64,000 nt of DNA from Euzebya pacifica. GTDB lineage: Bacteria; Actinomycetota; Nitriliruptoria; Euzebyales; Euzebyaceae. The DNA lies in contig NZ_CP031165.1 in assembly GCF_003344865.1 (NCBI RefSeq), positions 3,477,910 through 3,541,909 on the forward strand, in the 5' to 3' direction. Of this stretch, positions 33,302 through 42,001 are shown piece by piece. How positions within the stretch are numbered: the stretch's first letter is position 1; each line of letters begins with the position of its first letter. A model generated the notes under the pieces. The model saw only the letters and a program-made list of their open reading frames with translations. It was not told where the DNA came from and made no database searches. A program made the translations under genes and the position numbers.

Positions 33302-33991
33302 ATGAGCTACGACCCCACCGAGAACATCCCAGCAGGTGCTGCCGGCGGCAGCGCCCCCGCCACCGTCGGCCCCGACGGCGCCCCGACCGCAGCCACCCCT
33401 GCAGCGGGCCTTGCCGAGGGGCCGGCGCGCCTGACCCCGGCAGAGGTCGACGAGAACCGGGCCGACGACATCGCCTCCGGCAACGGCTGCGTCGTCGCCC
33501 TCCGGTTCCGCGACCCGCTGATGGCCCAGGAGGCCCTGCTGGCCGCCATCCGGCTGCGCACCAAGGGTCGCCTCGGCCTGCAGGATGCCGCCATCGTCGC
33601 CAAGGAGGCGGGTGGCAAGGTGCGCATCCAGCAGACCAAGGACCTGGACACGATCCAGGGTGCCTCCGGTGGCCTGTGGCTGGGCGTGCTCGCCGGCCTG
33701 TTCGTGCCCGGCGGCGTGCTGATCGGGGGCGCGCTCGGTGCTGCCGTGGGTGGGCTGTGGGCCAAGCTGCGGGACATCGGCATCTCCGACAAGCGCATGA
33801 AGGAGCTCGGCGACGAGCTGCCCGAGGGCGAGGTCGCCCTGTTCATGCTGGTCGACGATGCCCACCGCTACCACGCGCTGGCCGAGCTCCGCCGCTTCCC
33901 GGCGACGCTGTTCTACTCCACGCTCGGCGAGGCCGACCGGGCCAGCGTCACCGAGTCGCTGGCGTCCGGCATCACCGACGAGGGCTACTGA
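33302..33991 (+). CDS. DUF1269-family membrane protein
   Basis: A 229-residue protein with a disordered Ala/Pro-rich N-terminus of about 45 residues. The core then carries LRFRDPLMAQEALLAAIRL, LQDAAIVAKEAGGKVRIQQTKD and a glycine-rich hydrophobic stretch (GLWLGVLAGLFVPGGVLIGG, ALGAAVGGLW). It ends with EGEVALFMLVDD. The order matches DUF1269, a family of unknown role often near stress or ion-balance genes. It starts 31 bases after choice-of-anchor B copy 2. Its 3' end overlaps the convergent SRPBCC gene by seven bases. Confidence 0.75.
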   Translation: MSYDPTENIPAGAAGGSAPATVGPDGAPTAATPAAGLAEGPARLTPAEVDENRADDIASGNGCVVALRFRDPLMAQEALLAAIRLRTKGRLGLQDAAIVAKEAGGKVRIQQTKDLDTIQGASGGLWLGVLAGLFVPGGVLIGGALGAAVGGLWAKLRDIGISDKRMKELGDELPEGEVALFMLVDDAHRYHALAELRRFPATLFYSTLGEADRASVTESLASGITDEGY

Positions 33992-34470
33992 CCCTCGTCG
34001 TCCCCGCGGGCGGTGGCTCGGCCGTCGTGGCGGGCCGCCAGCATGTCGAGGGACTGGTCGAGCATCCCGCCGAGCTGTCGACGGGCCAGCAGCTTCAGCG
34101 CGATGGCCTGCACCGCGCCCCTCGGGCGCTGGCGCGAGGTGATGGTGACGTCGGTCCCGCCGTCGGCAGCGGGTTCGAGGACGACCTCGACGGTGGTGTC
34201 GATGGCGACGGCTGGCGCGGGTCGCCCGTCGAGCTCCTCGGCGACGTGACGCCATGCGAACCGAGTCGGCTGCTCGGCGGTCACGATCTCGGTGGTCACC
34301 GCCGACCGCTGCGACCCCCAGGACCCCAGCAGGACCCGGGTGCCGGGTGCGGGCTCCTCCACCTCGTCACAGAAGGCGTACCACTCCGCGAACCGCTGCC
34401 CGTCGACGAGGTCGGGCCAGATGGCCTCGGGGGTCGCGTCGACGTGGCTGGTCCTGGTGACCTCGCGCAT
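33985..34470 (-). CDS. SRPBCC-family (polyketide cyclase/START-like) protein
   Basis: A 161-residue START-fold protein. The N-terminus MREVTRTSHVDATPEAIWPDL and the following W-containing strands are typical of the SRPBCC/polyketide cyclase 2 family, which binds hydrophobic ligands. The ATG at 34470 was chosen because residues upstream look out of frame. It is last in a probable minus-strand operon with PP2C and cysQ, 20 bases after the cysQ stop. The ligand is unknown. Confidence 0.75.
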   Translation of the reverse strand: MREVTRTSHVDATPEAIWPDLVDGQRFAEWYAFCDEVEEPAPGTRVLLGSWGSQRSAVTTEIVTAEQPTRFAWRHVAEELDGRPAPAVAIDTTVEVVLEPAADGGTDVTITSRQRPRGAVQAIALKLLARRQLGGMLDQSLDMLAARHDGRATARGDDEGQ

Positions 34471-34490
34471 GGGTGTCTCCAGTCCCGCGG

Positions 34491-35246
34491 TCAGGCGGCG
34501 GCGAGCGCGTCGAGGGCCCGCTGGGCCAGCTCGGGCCGGCAGATGATGAGGTCGGGCAGGTACGGGTCGGCCCGGTTGTAGCGGAGGGGGTTGCCGTCCA
34601 GGCGCGAGACGTGCAGTCCTGCGGCGAGCGCCACCACAGCCGGGGCGGCGCTGTCCCACTCGTACTGTCCGCCGGCGTGGACATAGGCGTCGGCGACCCC
34701 TCGGACGACCGCCATGGCCTTGGCGCCCGCGCTGCCCATCGGCAGCAGCTGCCCGTCGAGGGCTGCGCGAACCCGTTCGGCCTGGGCCGGCGGTCGGGTG
34801 CGGCTGACCACGATCCGCGGGGGCCCGTCGACCGCAGCCGGCACCATCGGCGCATCGTCGGTGCCGAGGGTCAGGCCCATCGCGGGCAGCGCCACCGCAC
34901 CGGCGGTCAGCTCCTTCCCGCGCTCCCAGAGGGCGACGTGGACCGCCCAGTCGTCACGTGGCGGCTCGCCGAACTCGCGGGTCCCGTCGACCGGGTCGAT
35001 GATCCACACACGGTCCGCCGACAGCCGCACGTCGGTGTCGACGGCCTCCTCGCTCAGCACGGCGTCCTCGGGGAAGCAGTCGCGCAGCTGGGCGGCGATG
35101 AAGACCTGCGAGCCGGCGTCCCCGGCGTCCTTGAGGGCCTGGCGACGGGACACGGGGTCGGGATGGGCGTCGCGCATGCGCACCAGCAGCTCGCCGGCTT
35201 CGGTGGCGATGCGTCGCGCCTCGCGATGATCGGTGGGAGTGGCCAT
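34491..35246 (-). CDS. cysQ: CysQ-like 3'(2'),5'-bisphosphate nucleotidase / inositol monophosphatase family
   Basis: A 251-residue Li-sensitive phosphatase-fold enzyme. Metal-binding motifs are visible: SEE (VLSEEAVD), the signature WIIDPVDGTREF, and the C-terminal YEWDSAAP. In Actinobacteria CysQ removes the 3'-phosphate from PAP or PAPS during sulfate assimilation and can also act on fructose-1,6-bisphosphate or inositol phosphates. It follows the PP2C gene after only three bases, so the two are coupled. Confidence 0.85.
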   Translation of the reverse strand: MATPTDHREARRIATEAGELLVRMRDAHPDPVSRRQALKDAGDAGSQVFIAAQLRDCFPEDAVLSEEAVDTDVRLSADRVWIIDPVDGTREFGEPPRDDWAVHVALWERGKELTAGAVALPAMGLTLGTDDAPMVPAAVDGPPRIVVSRTRPPAQAERVRAALDGQLLPMGSAGAKAMAVVRGVADAYVHAGGQYEWDSAAPAVVALAAGLHVSRLDGNPLRYNRADPYLPDLIICRPELAQRALDALAAA

Positions 35247-35249
35247 GGG

Positions 35250-36005
35250 TCAGGTTCCTCGGGCGGTGTGGGCGAGGACGGCCAGCGCGATGTTGTCTCC
35301 CGCGCCTCCCTGTCCCGCAAGGTCGACGAGCGCACGAACGGCCGCCTCGGGCGCGAGGCCGGTCACGGCCGGTCCGATGGCGTCCAGGTGGGTGAAGTTG
35401 GTCAGGCCGTCGCTTGCCACGACGACGACGTCGCCGTCGACGAGCTCGGTGACGGAGTGGTCGAGCGAACCGGCCATCTCGGGGGCGCTCAGCCGGTCCC
35501 CCATGAACCGGTGGCGGTCGCGGGTGACCTGGGTGGCCACGCCGTCCCGCACGACGATGACCGCGGAGTCGCCCACACCAGCGGTCTCCAGCGTCCCGGC
35601 GCCGTCGTCACCGCGGGCGACGATCGCCAGCACCATCGTGGACCTGGTGCCGCGGCTGGGACCGGTCAGCTGGCGACGGACCGCCCGCATGTGCTCGTTG
35701 GCCTCGTGGAACGCGATGACCGCGGGGCGCTTGTCGAGCCGAGCCGGCAGCGGGTCGGGCAGCGCGTCGAGCAGCCCGTCGACCAGCGCATGGCTGCCCT
35801 CGTGGCCGTTGTGGCCGTCGGCGACGACCAACGCCGTCACCCCGCCCTCACGGACGACCGCCACGACGTCCTCGTTGGGGTCCACGTACTCGTAGCGCTT
35901 GGGATGGGGACCGCGGGTGATCCCGATCGCCAGGTCGTCGGCAGGCGTCAGGACCTCCACGACGCCGACGTCGGTGAAGTCGCGGCCCAGCAGGATGGCG
36001 TCCAT
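35250..36005 (-). CDS. PP2C-family Ser/Thr phosphatase-like protein
   Basis: A 251-residue PP2C-fold protein. The metal site VVADGHNGHEGSHALVDGLL corresponds to the canonical DGxxGH motif; later motifs are AGVGDSAVIVV, VVVVASDGLTNF and GAGDNIALAVL. These cover the PP2C metal-binding aspartates. An N-terminal segment of about 55 residues precedes the first motif. ATG 36005 is followed on the other strand by the decapeptide-repeat gene after 45 bases, so the two share a divergent promoter region. It heads a probable PP2C-cysQ-SRPBCC operon. Confidence 0.75.
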   Translation of the reverse strand: MDAILLGRDFTDVGVVEVLTPADDLAIGITRGPHPKRYEYVDPNEDVVAVVREGGVTALVVADGHNGHEGSHALVDGLLDALPDPLPARLDKRPAVIAFHEANEHMRAVRRQLTGPSRGTRSTMVLAIVARGDDGAGTLETAGVGDSAVIVVRDGVATQVTRDRHRFMGDRLSAPEMAGSLDHSVTELVDGDVVVVASDGLTNFTHLDAIGPAVTGLAPEAAVRALVDLAGQGGAGDNIALAVLAHTARGT

Positions 36006-36050
36006 GGCCCGAAGGGTAGTGGCCGTCGGAGAAGGTGGAAGAATGCCGCC

Positions 36051-36479
36051 ATGATCAAGTGGCTGGACGTGGGCGTGGAGGCAGAGGGGTTCGTCGCGGT
36101 CGGTCAGCACGCCGTCGGCGTGATCGCGATCGGGCAGGTGGCCACGGGTGTCGTGGCGATCGGCCAGCTGGCCCGAGGGGTGATCGTGGTGGGCCAGCTC
36201 GCCGCCGGCATCATCGTGCTCGGACAGCTGTCCCTCGGGGTGGCGTGGAGCGCCGGCATGGTCGGGATCGGCGCCACGTCGCCGGGATGGCTGGTCCTGC
36301 CGCTGCTCGGTGGGTCGCGTGGCAGCCGGGTCGACCTCGTCTCCGGCCCCCGGCTGGTGGTGGGCCTCGTGGTCCTCGTCGGCCTGGCCGCAGCGTGGTG
36401 GCTCGGGGTCGGGCAGAAGCTGGTGGACGTGCTGCTCGGCGACGGCGGGATCCTACAGCCCGAACGGCAGCTTCGCTGA
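36051..36479 (+). CDS. Decapeptide-repeat membrane-associated protein
   Basis: A 142-residue protein of no family I can name. From residue 16 it holds about five tandem 10-residue repeats of the form (V/I/L)GQxAxGVI(A/V): VGQHAVGVIA, IGQVATGVVA, IGQLARGVIV, VGQLAAGIIV, LGQLSLGVAW. Such short glycine-punctuated repeats suggest a left-handed solenoid. The C-terminal part has a hydrophobic helix (LVVGLVVLVGLAAAWWL). It is divergent from a PP2C phosphatase and 54 bases upstream of the ABC1 kinase gene, so it may be part of either unit. Confidence 0.6.
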   Translation: MIKWLDVGVEAEGFVAVGQHAVGVIAIGQVATGVVAIGQLARGVIVVGQLAAGIIVLGQLSLGVAWSAGMVGIGATSPGWLVLPLLGGSRGSRVDLVSGPRLVVGLVVLVGLAAAWWLGVGQKLVDVLLGDGGILQPERQLR

Positions 36480-36533
36480 CGGCCCAGGCCGTTCGGTTCG
36501 GGTGCACGGCGGCCAGCGGGGCAGACTCGCGAC

Positions 36534-37934
36534 ATGGCACGCAACCCCGACGACGACCCGAAGGCCCCCTCCCCTGCCCTTGGCAGCCGGGCCAGCCGGG
36601 CGGGTGACCTCGCGAAGTTCTCCGCCAACGCCGGGGTCGGCATGGTGGCGGCCCGCCTGCGGCAGATGGCCGGCAACGACGACGCCGCCGACGCCTTCCA
36701 TGGCCGCACGGCCCAGCAGGCTGCCGAACTGCTCGGCTCGATGAAGGGGCTGGCCATGAAGATGGGCCAGATCGCCTCGTTCGTCGACGTCGACCTGCCC
36801 GAGGAGGTCCGCGACACCTACCGCGACCAGCTCGCGGCGCTCCAGGCCGCCGCCCCGGCGATGGACACCGCGGTGATCGCCGAGGTGATCGAGGAGCAGT
36901 ACGGCGCCCCTCCCGAGGACGTCTTCGCCACCTGGGACCCCGAGCCGCTGGCCAGCGCCTCGATCGGGCAGGTCCACCGCGCCACCCTCCCCGACGGCAC
37001 CGAGGTCATCACCAAGGTGCAGTACCCCGGCATCGCCGAGGCCATCGAGCACGACCTGGACAACGCCGAGGTGCTGGCCCCCCTCGTGAAGGTCGTCAGC
37101 CCGAACCTGCAGGTCAGGCCGCTGATGACGGAGCTGCGCGACCGGATGCGCGACGAGCTGGACTACCAGCGGGAGGCGCAGTACCAGCACGCGTTCGCGC
37201 AGCGCTACGACGGCCATCCGTTCGTCCGCATCCCTGCCGTGCACGCCGACTGGTGCCGACCCCGGGTGCTCGTCGCCGACTACGTCCGCGGGGCATCGTT
37301 CGAGACGATGCTGCAGACGGCCACCGAGGAGGCGAAGCAGCGCTACGCCGAGGCGATCTACCGGTTCTCCTTCGGGTCGCTGCACCGGTTCCGGCTGTTC
37401 AACGGCGACCCGCACCCGGGCAACTACCTGTTCCCCGGCGACGGGACCGTCGTGTTCGTGGACTTCGGGGCGGTCAAGGCGTTCAGCTCCGAGACCCGTT
37501 CGCTGATCCGCCGCCAGCTCGCCCCGCTGTGGGAGAACGACACGGCCGCGCTGATGGACGTCTTCGACGAGGCCGGTTTCTTCCCCGGCACCCGTCCGGA
37601 CCCCGAGCGGCTGATGGAATGGTTCCGCTTGTTCAACCGGCCGGTGGTCGACCACGAGCCGTTCACCTACACCGCCGAGTTCGCCCGTGCCGTCATCACC
37701 GCGACGTCGGACCCACGGGGTGGGTACCTGGACATGATCCGCAAGCTGAACCTGCCGCCGGACTACCTGGTGCTCAACCGGATCCAGTGGGGCGTGAACT
37801 CGATCCTGGCGATGCTCGGCGCCACGAACCGCTGGCGATCCATCTCCGAGGAGTTCTGGTTCGGCGCGCCGCCGGCGACACCGATGGGCGAGGAGGAACG
37901 GCCGTTCATCGACGCGTCGCCGTACTTGGCGTGA
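36534..37934 (+). CDS. ABC1/UbiB-family atypical kinase
   Basis: A 466-residue UbiB/AarF/ADCK protein. The family signature [10 protein letters not shown] carries the KxGQ motif. ASIGQVHRA is the Ala-rich nucleotide loop, VDFGAVKAF carries the DFG-like metal motif and [11 protein letters not shown] the catalytic loop. Members have ATPase activity and support quinone biosynthesis or lipid metabolism. A disordered N-terminus precedes the fold. It follows the decapeptide-repeat gene on the same strand. Confidence 0.9.
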   Translation: MARNPDDDPKAPSPALGSRASRAGDLAKFSANAGVGMVAARLRQMAGNDDAADAFHGRTAQQAAELLGSMKGLAMKMGQIASFVDVDLPEEVRDTYRDQLAALQAAAPAMDTAVIAEVIEEQYGAPPEDVFATWDPEPLASASIGQVHRATLPDGTEVITKVQYPGIAEAIEHDLDNAEVLAPLVKVVSPNLQVRPLMTELRDRMRDELDYQREAQYQHAFAQRYDGHPFVRIPAVHADWCRPRVLVADYVRGASFETMLQTATEEAKQRYAEAIYRFSFGSLHRFRLFNGDPHPGNYLFPGDGTVVFVDFGAVKAFSSETRSLIRRQLAPLWENDTAALMDVFDEAGFFPGTRPDPERLMEWFRLFNRPVVDHEPFTYTAEFARAVITATSDPRGGYLDMIRKLNLPPDYLVLNRIQWGVNSILAMLGATNRWRSISEEFWFGAPPATPMGEEERPFIDASPYLA

Positions 37935-38127
37935 TTCCTGCCCACGCCGCGTGCGATTTCGGCGCGAGAGGTGTCCTAGTCACCCACGAGAACAGACGCG
38001 GTTCTGTGTCGAGCCGGGGTATCCTCAGGCCGATCAGGGGTCGCACACCCGTCCCGCGGGGTTGAGTTCCCCTCCGCAGGCTGCACACAATGCGACTCCG
38101 ACGAGCCCCGGAAGGTCCGCCGATTCG

Positions 38128-39663
38128 ATGAAGAAGTTCCTGTTCACAGCGCTGGCAGTGGCGCTGCTGGTCCCCGCCGTACCCGGCGGAGCCCAGCTAC
38201 CGGTCGGGTCCACCCCGACCCCGACCCCGACGCCGACTCCCACGGCGACGACGGCGGCCACGACCTCCACGACGCCCCAGCAGATCTACGCCGGTCGCAC
38301 CTCGACCCGCGGCCTCGCCCTGACCATCGCCGGCCAGGGCCTGCGCGCGGGTGTGACGACCACCAACGTGGCGTCCGACACCACCGACACCTGCACCGGG
38401 CTGGCCTGTGCCACCGCTGCCGGTGTGGCGGAGCCCTTCGGTGAGACGGCGACGTCGACCACTCCCGGTGGCGAGCCCACCGCGTCGGTCGAGGTCGCCA
38501 ACCTGGACGCCTTCGCCGGCGCCCTGGACGGCGTGATCGGTGCGGCCACGGCCACCACGACCAGCGGCCCGGCCGCTGACGGCACCGCCAACGGCCTGAC
38601 CGTCGACGTCACCCTCACCCAGACCGTCGTCGGCCAGCTCCCCGCTGAACTCACGGGGCCCCTCAACGACGGCCTCGGACAGATCGCCGAGGCGCTGCAG
38701 CCCCTCGCCGACGGCGACCCGACGGGCATCGTCAGCGGCGTCACCGACCAGCTGACCGTCCTGCTGGACGACCTGGCTGCCGGCCCGCTGCTGCGCATCC
38801 AGGGCGGACAGTCGACGTCCAACTCCACCTTCGACGACGGCACGGTCACCTCCACGGCCGCCACCGAGGGCGTCATCATCACCCTCCTGCCGACGCCGGA
38901 GTCCACCCCGCTGCTGCCCGAGGGCATCGCGGTCATCGAGGTCGGTCGCTCGACCGCGGTCGCCACCGCCGACGGCACCAACCCGGCCACCGCCGACGCA
39001 TCGGCGTCGATCGCCAAGATCACGCTGCTGCCGGGCATCCTCGACGCCCTGCCGGACCTGGACCCGGGCGAGGCCGAGGGCCTGCCGCTGGAGGACCTGC
39101 TGGACCTGCTGCCGGAGGAGATCACCGACCTCCTGCCCGAGCCCATCACGGGCCTGCTGGGCGGCGGCGGCTCCGAGGAGCCGACCGCGACCCCGACGGC
39201 GACCACCACCGAGGAGGAGGGCGGCCCGCTGGACGACATCCTCCCCCGGTCGATGTACATGCAGGCCGACGAGGACTCCGGCGGCTTCGTGATCAACCTG
39301 GAGACGGGCACCGAGACCACCTGCATCCTCGAGGGCACACCCCTGGAGACCTGCATCACCCTCGGCGGCACCAGCCAGACCTTCAGCGAGGACAACCTCG
39401 GGGTCGGCGTCCTGGCTGCCGGTGCCGACGTCTCCCTGCTCCGCGCTGACGGCCAGGGCCAGGTCGAGATCTCGCTGGCTCGGTCCGAGGCGGGCGCGGC
39501 TGCCGGGTTCACCCAGGTGACCCCGCCGACCCCCACGCCGACCCCGACCCCCCAGACCGGCCTGCCGGCGACGGGTGGCGGCACCTCGTTCCTGGTGCCC
39601 GCGCTGATGCTCATGGGCATCGGTGGGACCGCGCTGTTCGGCCTCCGTCGCCGACGGAGCTGA
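38128..39663 (+). CDS. LPATG sortase-anchored surface protein with Thr-Pro linkers
   Basis: A 511-residue exported protein. The signal peptide is KKFLFTALAVALLVPAVPGGA. A threonine-proline repeat follows at about residues 29-42, with another before the C-terminus. The cell-wall sorting signal is LPATG at about 479, followed by a hydrophobic helix (SFLVPALMLMGIGGTALFGL) and RRRRS. The central region is rich in Thr, Ala and Asp and lacks a recognised domain; it may be an adhesin or a stalk. No sortase gene lies in this window. The start is chosen because the signal peptide begins there. Confidence 0.85.
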   Translation: MKKFLFTALAVALLVPAVPGGAQLPVGSTPTPTPTPTPTATTAATTSTTPQQIYAGRTSTRGLALTIAGQGLRAGVTTTNVASDTTDTCTGLACATAAGVAEPFGETATSTTPGGEPTASVEVANLDAFAGALDGVIGAATATTTSGPAADGTANGLTVDVTLTQTVVGQLPAELTGPLNDGLGQIAEALQPLADGDPTGIVSGVTDQLTVLLDDLAAGPLLRIQGGQSTSNSTFDDGTVTSTAATEGVIITLLPTPESTPLLPEGIAVIEVGRSTAVATADGTNPATADASASIAKITLLPGILDALPDLDPGEAEGLPLEDLLDLLPEEITDLLPEPITGLLGGGGSEEPTATPTATTTEEEGGPLDDILPRSMYMQADEDSGGFVINLETGTETTCILEGTPLETCITLGGTSQTFSEDNLGVGVLAAGADVSLLRADGQGQVEISLARSEAGAAAGFTQVTPPTPTPTPTPQTGLPATGGGTSFLVPALMLMGIGGTALFGLRRRRS

Positions 39664-39668
39664 ATCTC

Positions 39669-40130
39669 CTGAGCCGACCACGGCTGTCAGCAGCGACGAC
39701 CCCCTGGGTCGTCGCTGTTGCGTTGTCCGGGCTCCTGGGCGCGTGTGGTGGCCCATGGACGCCGGAGTCCGCAGACGGCCTCCTGAACGATCTGGAGGCC
39801 GCTGGGCTCGTGGAGTGCGTCGAGCGCCGCAACCCCCTGCCCGACATCGTGACCTGTGTCGGTCCCACCGAGCCGGTCTCGCCGGACGCCGATGCCGACG
39901 AGTCCACGGGTGTCCACGCGAGCCCCGACCTGACCGTGGTCCTCACCGCCGACCCGGCCGGGGCACTCCGAGGCACCCGCACGGGCGGCGGACCATGGAT
40001 CGTGGGCGATGACTGGATCGTGATCGCCTACGACAACGACCTCGAGCGGTTGACCGAGATCCGCGATGCCATAGGTCACGGCGACCTGTACAGGGACATC
40101 GACGAGGTCCCGGTCCGAGTCGACGACTGA
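39669..40130 (+). CDS. Small lipoprotein, probable CTG start
   Basis: A protein of about 153 residues if started at CTG 39669. That start adds a lipoprotein signal (SRPRLSAATTPWVVAVALSG then the lipobox LLGAC), which a TTG start at 39723 would cut in half. No in-frame ATG or GTG exists upstream as far as I traced. A GGAG lies nine bases before the CTG, at the end of the preceding gene. The mature part has two further cysteines (ECVERRN, VTCVG) and no known domain. A terminator follows at 40150. It is probably co-transcribed with the LPATG protein. Confidence 0.6.
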   Translation: MSRPRLSAATTPWVVAVALSGLLGACGGPWTPESADGLLNDLEAAGLVECVERRNPLPDIVTCVGPTEPVSPDADADESTGVHASPDLTVVLTADPAGALRGTRTGGGPWIVGDDWIVIAYDNDLERLTEIRDAIGHGDLYRDIDEVPVRVDD

Positions 40131-40149
40131 CGGACGCTGCCCGAACGGC

Positions 40150-40175
40150 GAAACCCCCGCCGGGGCGGGGGTTTC
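40150..40175. terminator. Bidirectional hairpin between lipoprotein and tRNA-Cys
   Basis: GAAACCCCCGC and GCGGGGGTTTC form an 11-bp stem around CGGG. It serves the lipoprotein gene on the plus strand and the tRNA-Cys on the minus strand. The A/T-rich stem ends give short U-rich tails in both directions. Confidence 0.8.
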
Positions 40176-40181
40176 GAGGGG

Positions 40182-40252
40182 AGGCCCGAGCCGGAATCGA
40201 ACCGGCGATAAGCGAGTTGCAGTCGCATGCCTTACCACTTGGCCATCGGGCC
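40182..40252 (-). tRNA. tRNA-Cys (GCA)
   Basis: A 71-nt cloverleaf read from the minus strand. The acceptor arms are GGCCCGA and TCGGGCC; the T-arm contains GGTTCGATTCC. The anticodon loop is CTGCAAC, giving GCA for cysteine. The discriminator base is T, as expected for tRNA-Cys, and no CCA is encoded. Confidence 0.92.
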
Positions 40253-40312
40253 GTGATGGACGGGGAAGTGTGACACGACGTCGGGTGCGCTTCAAACACC
40301 CATGACGTCCGA

Positions 40313-40570
40313 TCAGCCAGCAGCCTCCCGTCGACGACGAACACGACCGACCGCGATCCACGTCGCGAGGAAGCCGACGCCGAACCCGGCGTTCATCCAC
40401 GCGGGAAGCCGCTCGCCCTTCATGGCCCAACCGGCCACGATCGCTGCCACCCCTGCCTCGAGGAGGAGGAAGAGCGGTAGGTTGCGTCGCCAGGCGATGC
40501 GCAGCAGGCCGGCCGTGGTCGGCACGGCCGCCACGTACCCGGCGGTGAGCAGCGCGGTGGAGGTGTCCAT
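40313..40570 (-). CDS. Small three-TM membrane protein
   Basis: A predicted 85-residue protein with three hydrophobic segments (STALLTAGYVAAVPTTAGLL, LPLFLLLEAGVAAIVAGWAM, MNAGFGVGFLATWIAVG) and a basic tail (RVRRRREAAG). No family is recognised. The ATG at 40570 fits the first membrane segment. It lies between tRNA-Cys and a divergent methyltransferase gene. Confidence 0.55.
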   Translation of the reverse strand: MDTSTALLTAGYVAAVPTTAGLLRIAWRRNLPLFLLLEAGVAAIVAGWAMKGERLPAWMNAGFGVGFLATWIAVGRVRRRREAAG

Positions 40571-40634
40571 CGCCCTCGACCCTATCGGGCCGTCCCGTTT
40601 GCTGCGCCGGCCCGGGCGGGGCACGATCCGCACG

Positions 40635-41354
40635 ATGTACGACCGCGACCTCGCCGAGTTCCACGACGCCCACGCCGGCGAGCTGGCCCGCGAAGGCGCG
40701 TCGACCATGGTCGCCCACCTGCGCGCCGCCGGGTGGACCGGGGGCACGGTGGCCGACCTCGGCTGCGGCGGCGGCATCGCATCACGCGTGCTGGTCGACG
40801 CCGGCTTCGACGTGGTGGCGGTCGACCCCTCCCCTGCCATGCTGGCCATGACCCGGGACCGGGTGCCGGAGGCGACGACGGTCGAGGCCACCATGGCATC
40901 GGTCGCGCTTCCCGGCCGGCTGGTCGGCATCGTGGCGCTCGGCGAGGCGTTGGCCTACGACCTGACCATCGACCTCGACGAGACGCTGGAGGCCTTCCAC
41001 GCGGCACTCCGACCCGGCGGGGTGGTGCTGCTCGACGTGCCCGGTCCCGGTCGCCACGGCGCGGAGGAGGAGTCCACCCTGGTGCAGGACCGGGGCGGGG
41101 TGTTCCTGTCGGTGCAGACGACGTCGGAGCGGTTCCGGACCACGCGACGGATCACCCTGTTCACGCGCAACGGCCGCAACGGCAACTATCGGCGGCACGA
41201 CGAGACCCACGAGCTGCGGCTGTACCCGGCGCAGGACGTGCGGACCGGGCTGGCCCGCGCCGGGTTCGTCGCCGTGCGGCCCGTGGCGCGATACGGCAGC
41301 TGCGCGTTGGAGTTCGGCGAGCACTGGCCCGCCTTCGTCGCTGCCCGCCCGTAG
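40635..41354 (+). CDS. Class I SAM-dependent methyltransferase
   Basis: A 239-residue methyltransferase. Motif I is VADLGCGGGIASRVL at about residue 39, followed by the acidic VVAVDPSPAML of motif II and LRPGGVVLLDVPGPG of motif III. It is typical of small-molecule methyltransferases. The substrate is not evident. ATG 40635 places motif I at the usual distance. It converges on the lipoprotein gene at 41443, with a long hairpin between. Confidence 0.8.
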   Translation: MYDRDLAEFHDAHAGELAREGASTMVAHLRAAGWTGGTVADLGCGGGIASRVLVDAGFDVVAVDPSPAMLAMTRDRVPEATTVEATMASVALPGRLVGIVALGEALAYDLTIDLDETLEAFHAALRPGGVVLLDVPGPGRHGAEEESTLVQDRGGVFLSVQTTSERFRTTRRITLFTRNGRNGNYRRHDETHELRLYPAQDVRTGLARAGFVAVRPVARYGSCALEFGEHWPAFVAARP

Positions 41355-41368
41355 GAGGGTTCACCGCG

Positions 41369-41428
41369 GTCAGCCACCACGACGAACGGCGGCCACCCAT
41401 GGGGTGACCGCCGTCGACGTTGGCTGAC
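41369..41428. terminator. Compound hairpin between convergent genes
   Basis: An outer stem GTCAGCCA/TGGCTGAC encloses an inner stem CGGCGGCCACC/GGTGACCGCCG with one mismatch. It lies between the methyltransferase stop (41354) and the convergent lipoprotein stop (41443). Confidence 0.65.
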
Positions 41429-41442
41429 TGCTTGTGGGTGTC

Positions 41443-41769
41443 CTAGAAGGACGGCAGCTCGACGCCGCACTCCTCGGAAACGTAGTTGGTGATCTCGTCC
41501 TGATCGGCCTCGTCGGGGGAGTTGATGATGTCGGAGATCTCCTCCGGGGCCGCAGCCTCGGCCTCGGTGACGAGCTCCTCGACGCGGGCGGTCAGTGTCT
41601 CGATGTCGTCGGTCTCTCCCTCGGCTGCGCCGGCGATGGCGTCGTTGGCGAGGGTGACGAACTCTTCCATGATCTCGCAGAAACGGGCCGCGTCGCCGCC
41701 GCTCGTACCGCTGCCGCCGCACGCGACGGCGAACATGGCCAGGGCGATGGCCATAGTGATCAAGCGCAT
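41443..41769 (-). CDS. Small acidic lipoprotein
   Basis: A 108-residue exported protein. The signal LITMAIALAMFAVAC ends in the lipobox AVAC at the predicted lipidated cysteine. The mature part is acidic and helical (CEIMEEFVTLANDAIAGAAE, TARVEELVTEAEAAAPEEIS), with additional cysteines including EECGVELPSF at the end. No family is recognised. It is expected on the outer face of the cytoplasmic membrane. Confidence 0.75.
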   Translation of the reverse strand: MRLITMAIALAMFAVACGGSGTSGGDAARFCEIMEEFVTLANDAIAGAAEGETDDIETLTARVEELVTEAEAAAPEEISDIINSPDEADQDEITNYVSEECGVELPSF

Positions 41770-41928
41770 GGCAAGGACCTTTCGGGGTGGGGGCTTGGGC
41801 TTTGCGTCCGGGCACCATACGACGGATGGGCCCGGTCGGTCCCACACGGTAATCGCTCGGTCACCGATGTGGGCGTGGCCATCGGGTCGCGTCCAGCGGG
41901 ACCGGGGGGCTACGATCGGCCGCCTTGC

Positions 41929-42001
41929 GGGCCGGTAGCTCAATGGTCAGAGCAGTCGACTCATAATCGATTGGTTGCGGGTTCGAGCCCCGCCCGGCCC
42001 A
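41929..42001 (+). tRNA. tRNA with CAU anticodon (Ile2 or elongator Met)
   Basis: A 73-nt cloverleaf. Acceptor arms GGGCCGG and CCGGCCC pair perfectly; the D-arm is TAGCTCAATGGTCAGAGCA; the anticodon loop is CTCATAA; the T-arm is GCGGGTTCGAGCCCCGC. The anticodon CAU fits either elongator Met or the lysidine-modified tRNA-Ile2. The anticodon-arm flanks (GAGCAG...ATTGGTT) resemble Ile2 tRNAs that I remember, so Ile2 is slightly favoured. It is not an initiator, since the first base pair is G-C. CCA is not encoded. Confidence 0.88.

Noticed and set aside
38197-39756. A 519-residue minus-strand open frame opposite the LPATG protein
   Set aside because: Its Arg/Gly/Gln-rich composition follows from the repetitive codons of the real gene; the sense strand has signal peptide and sorting signal.
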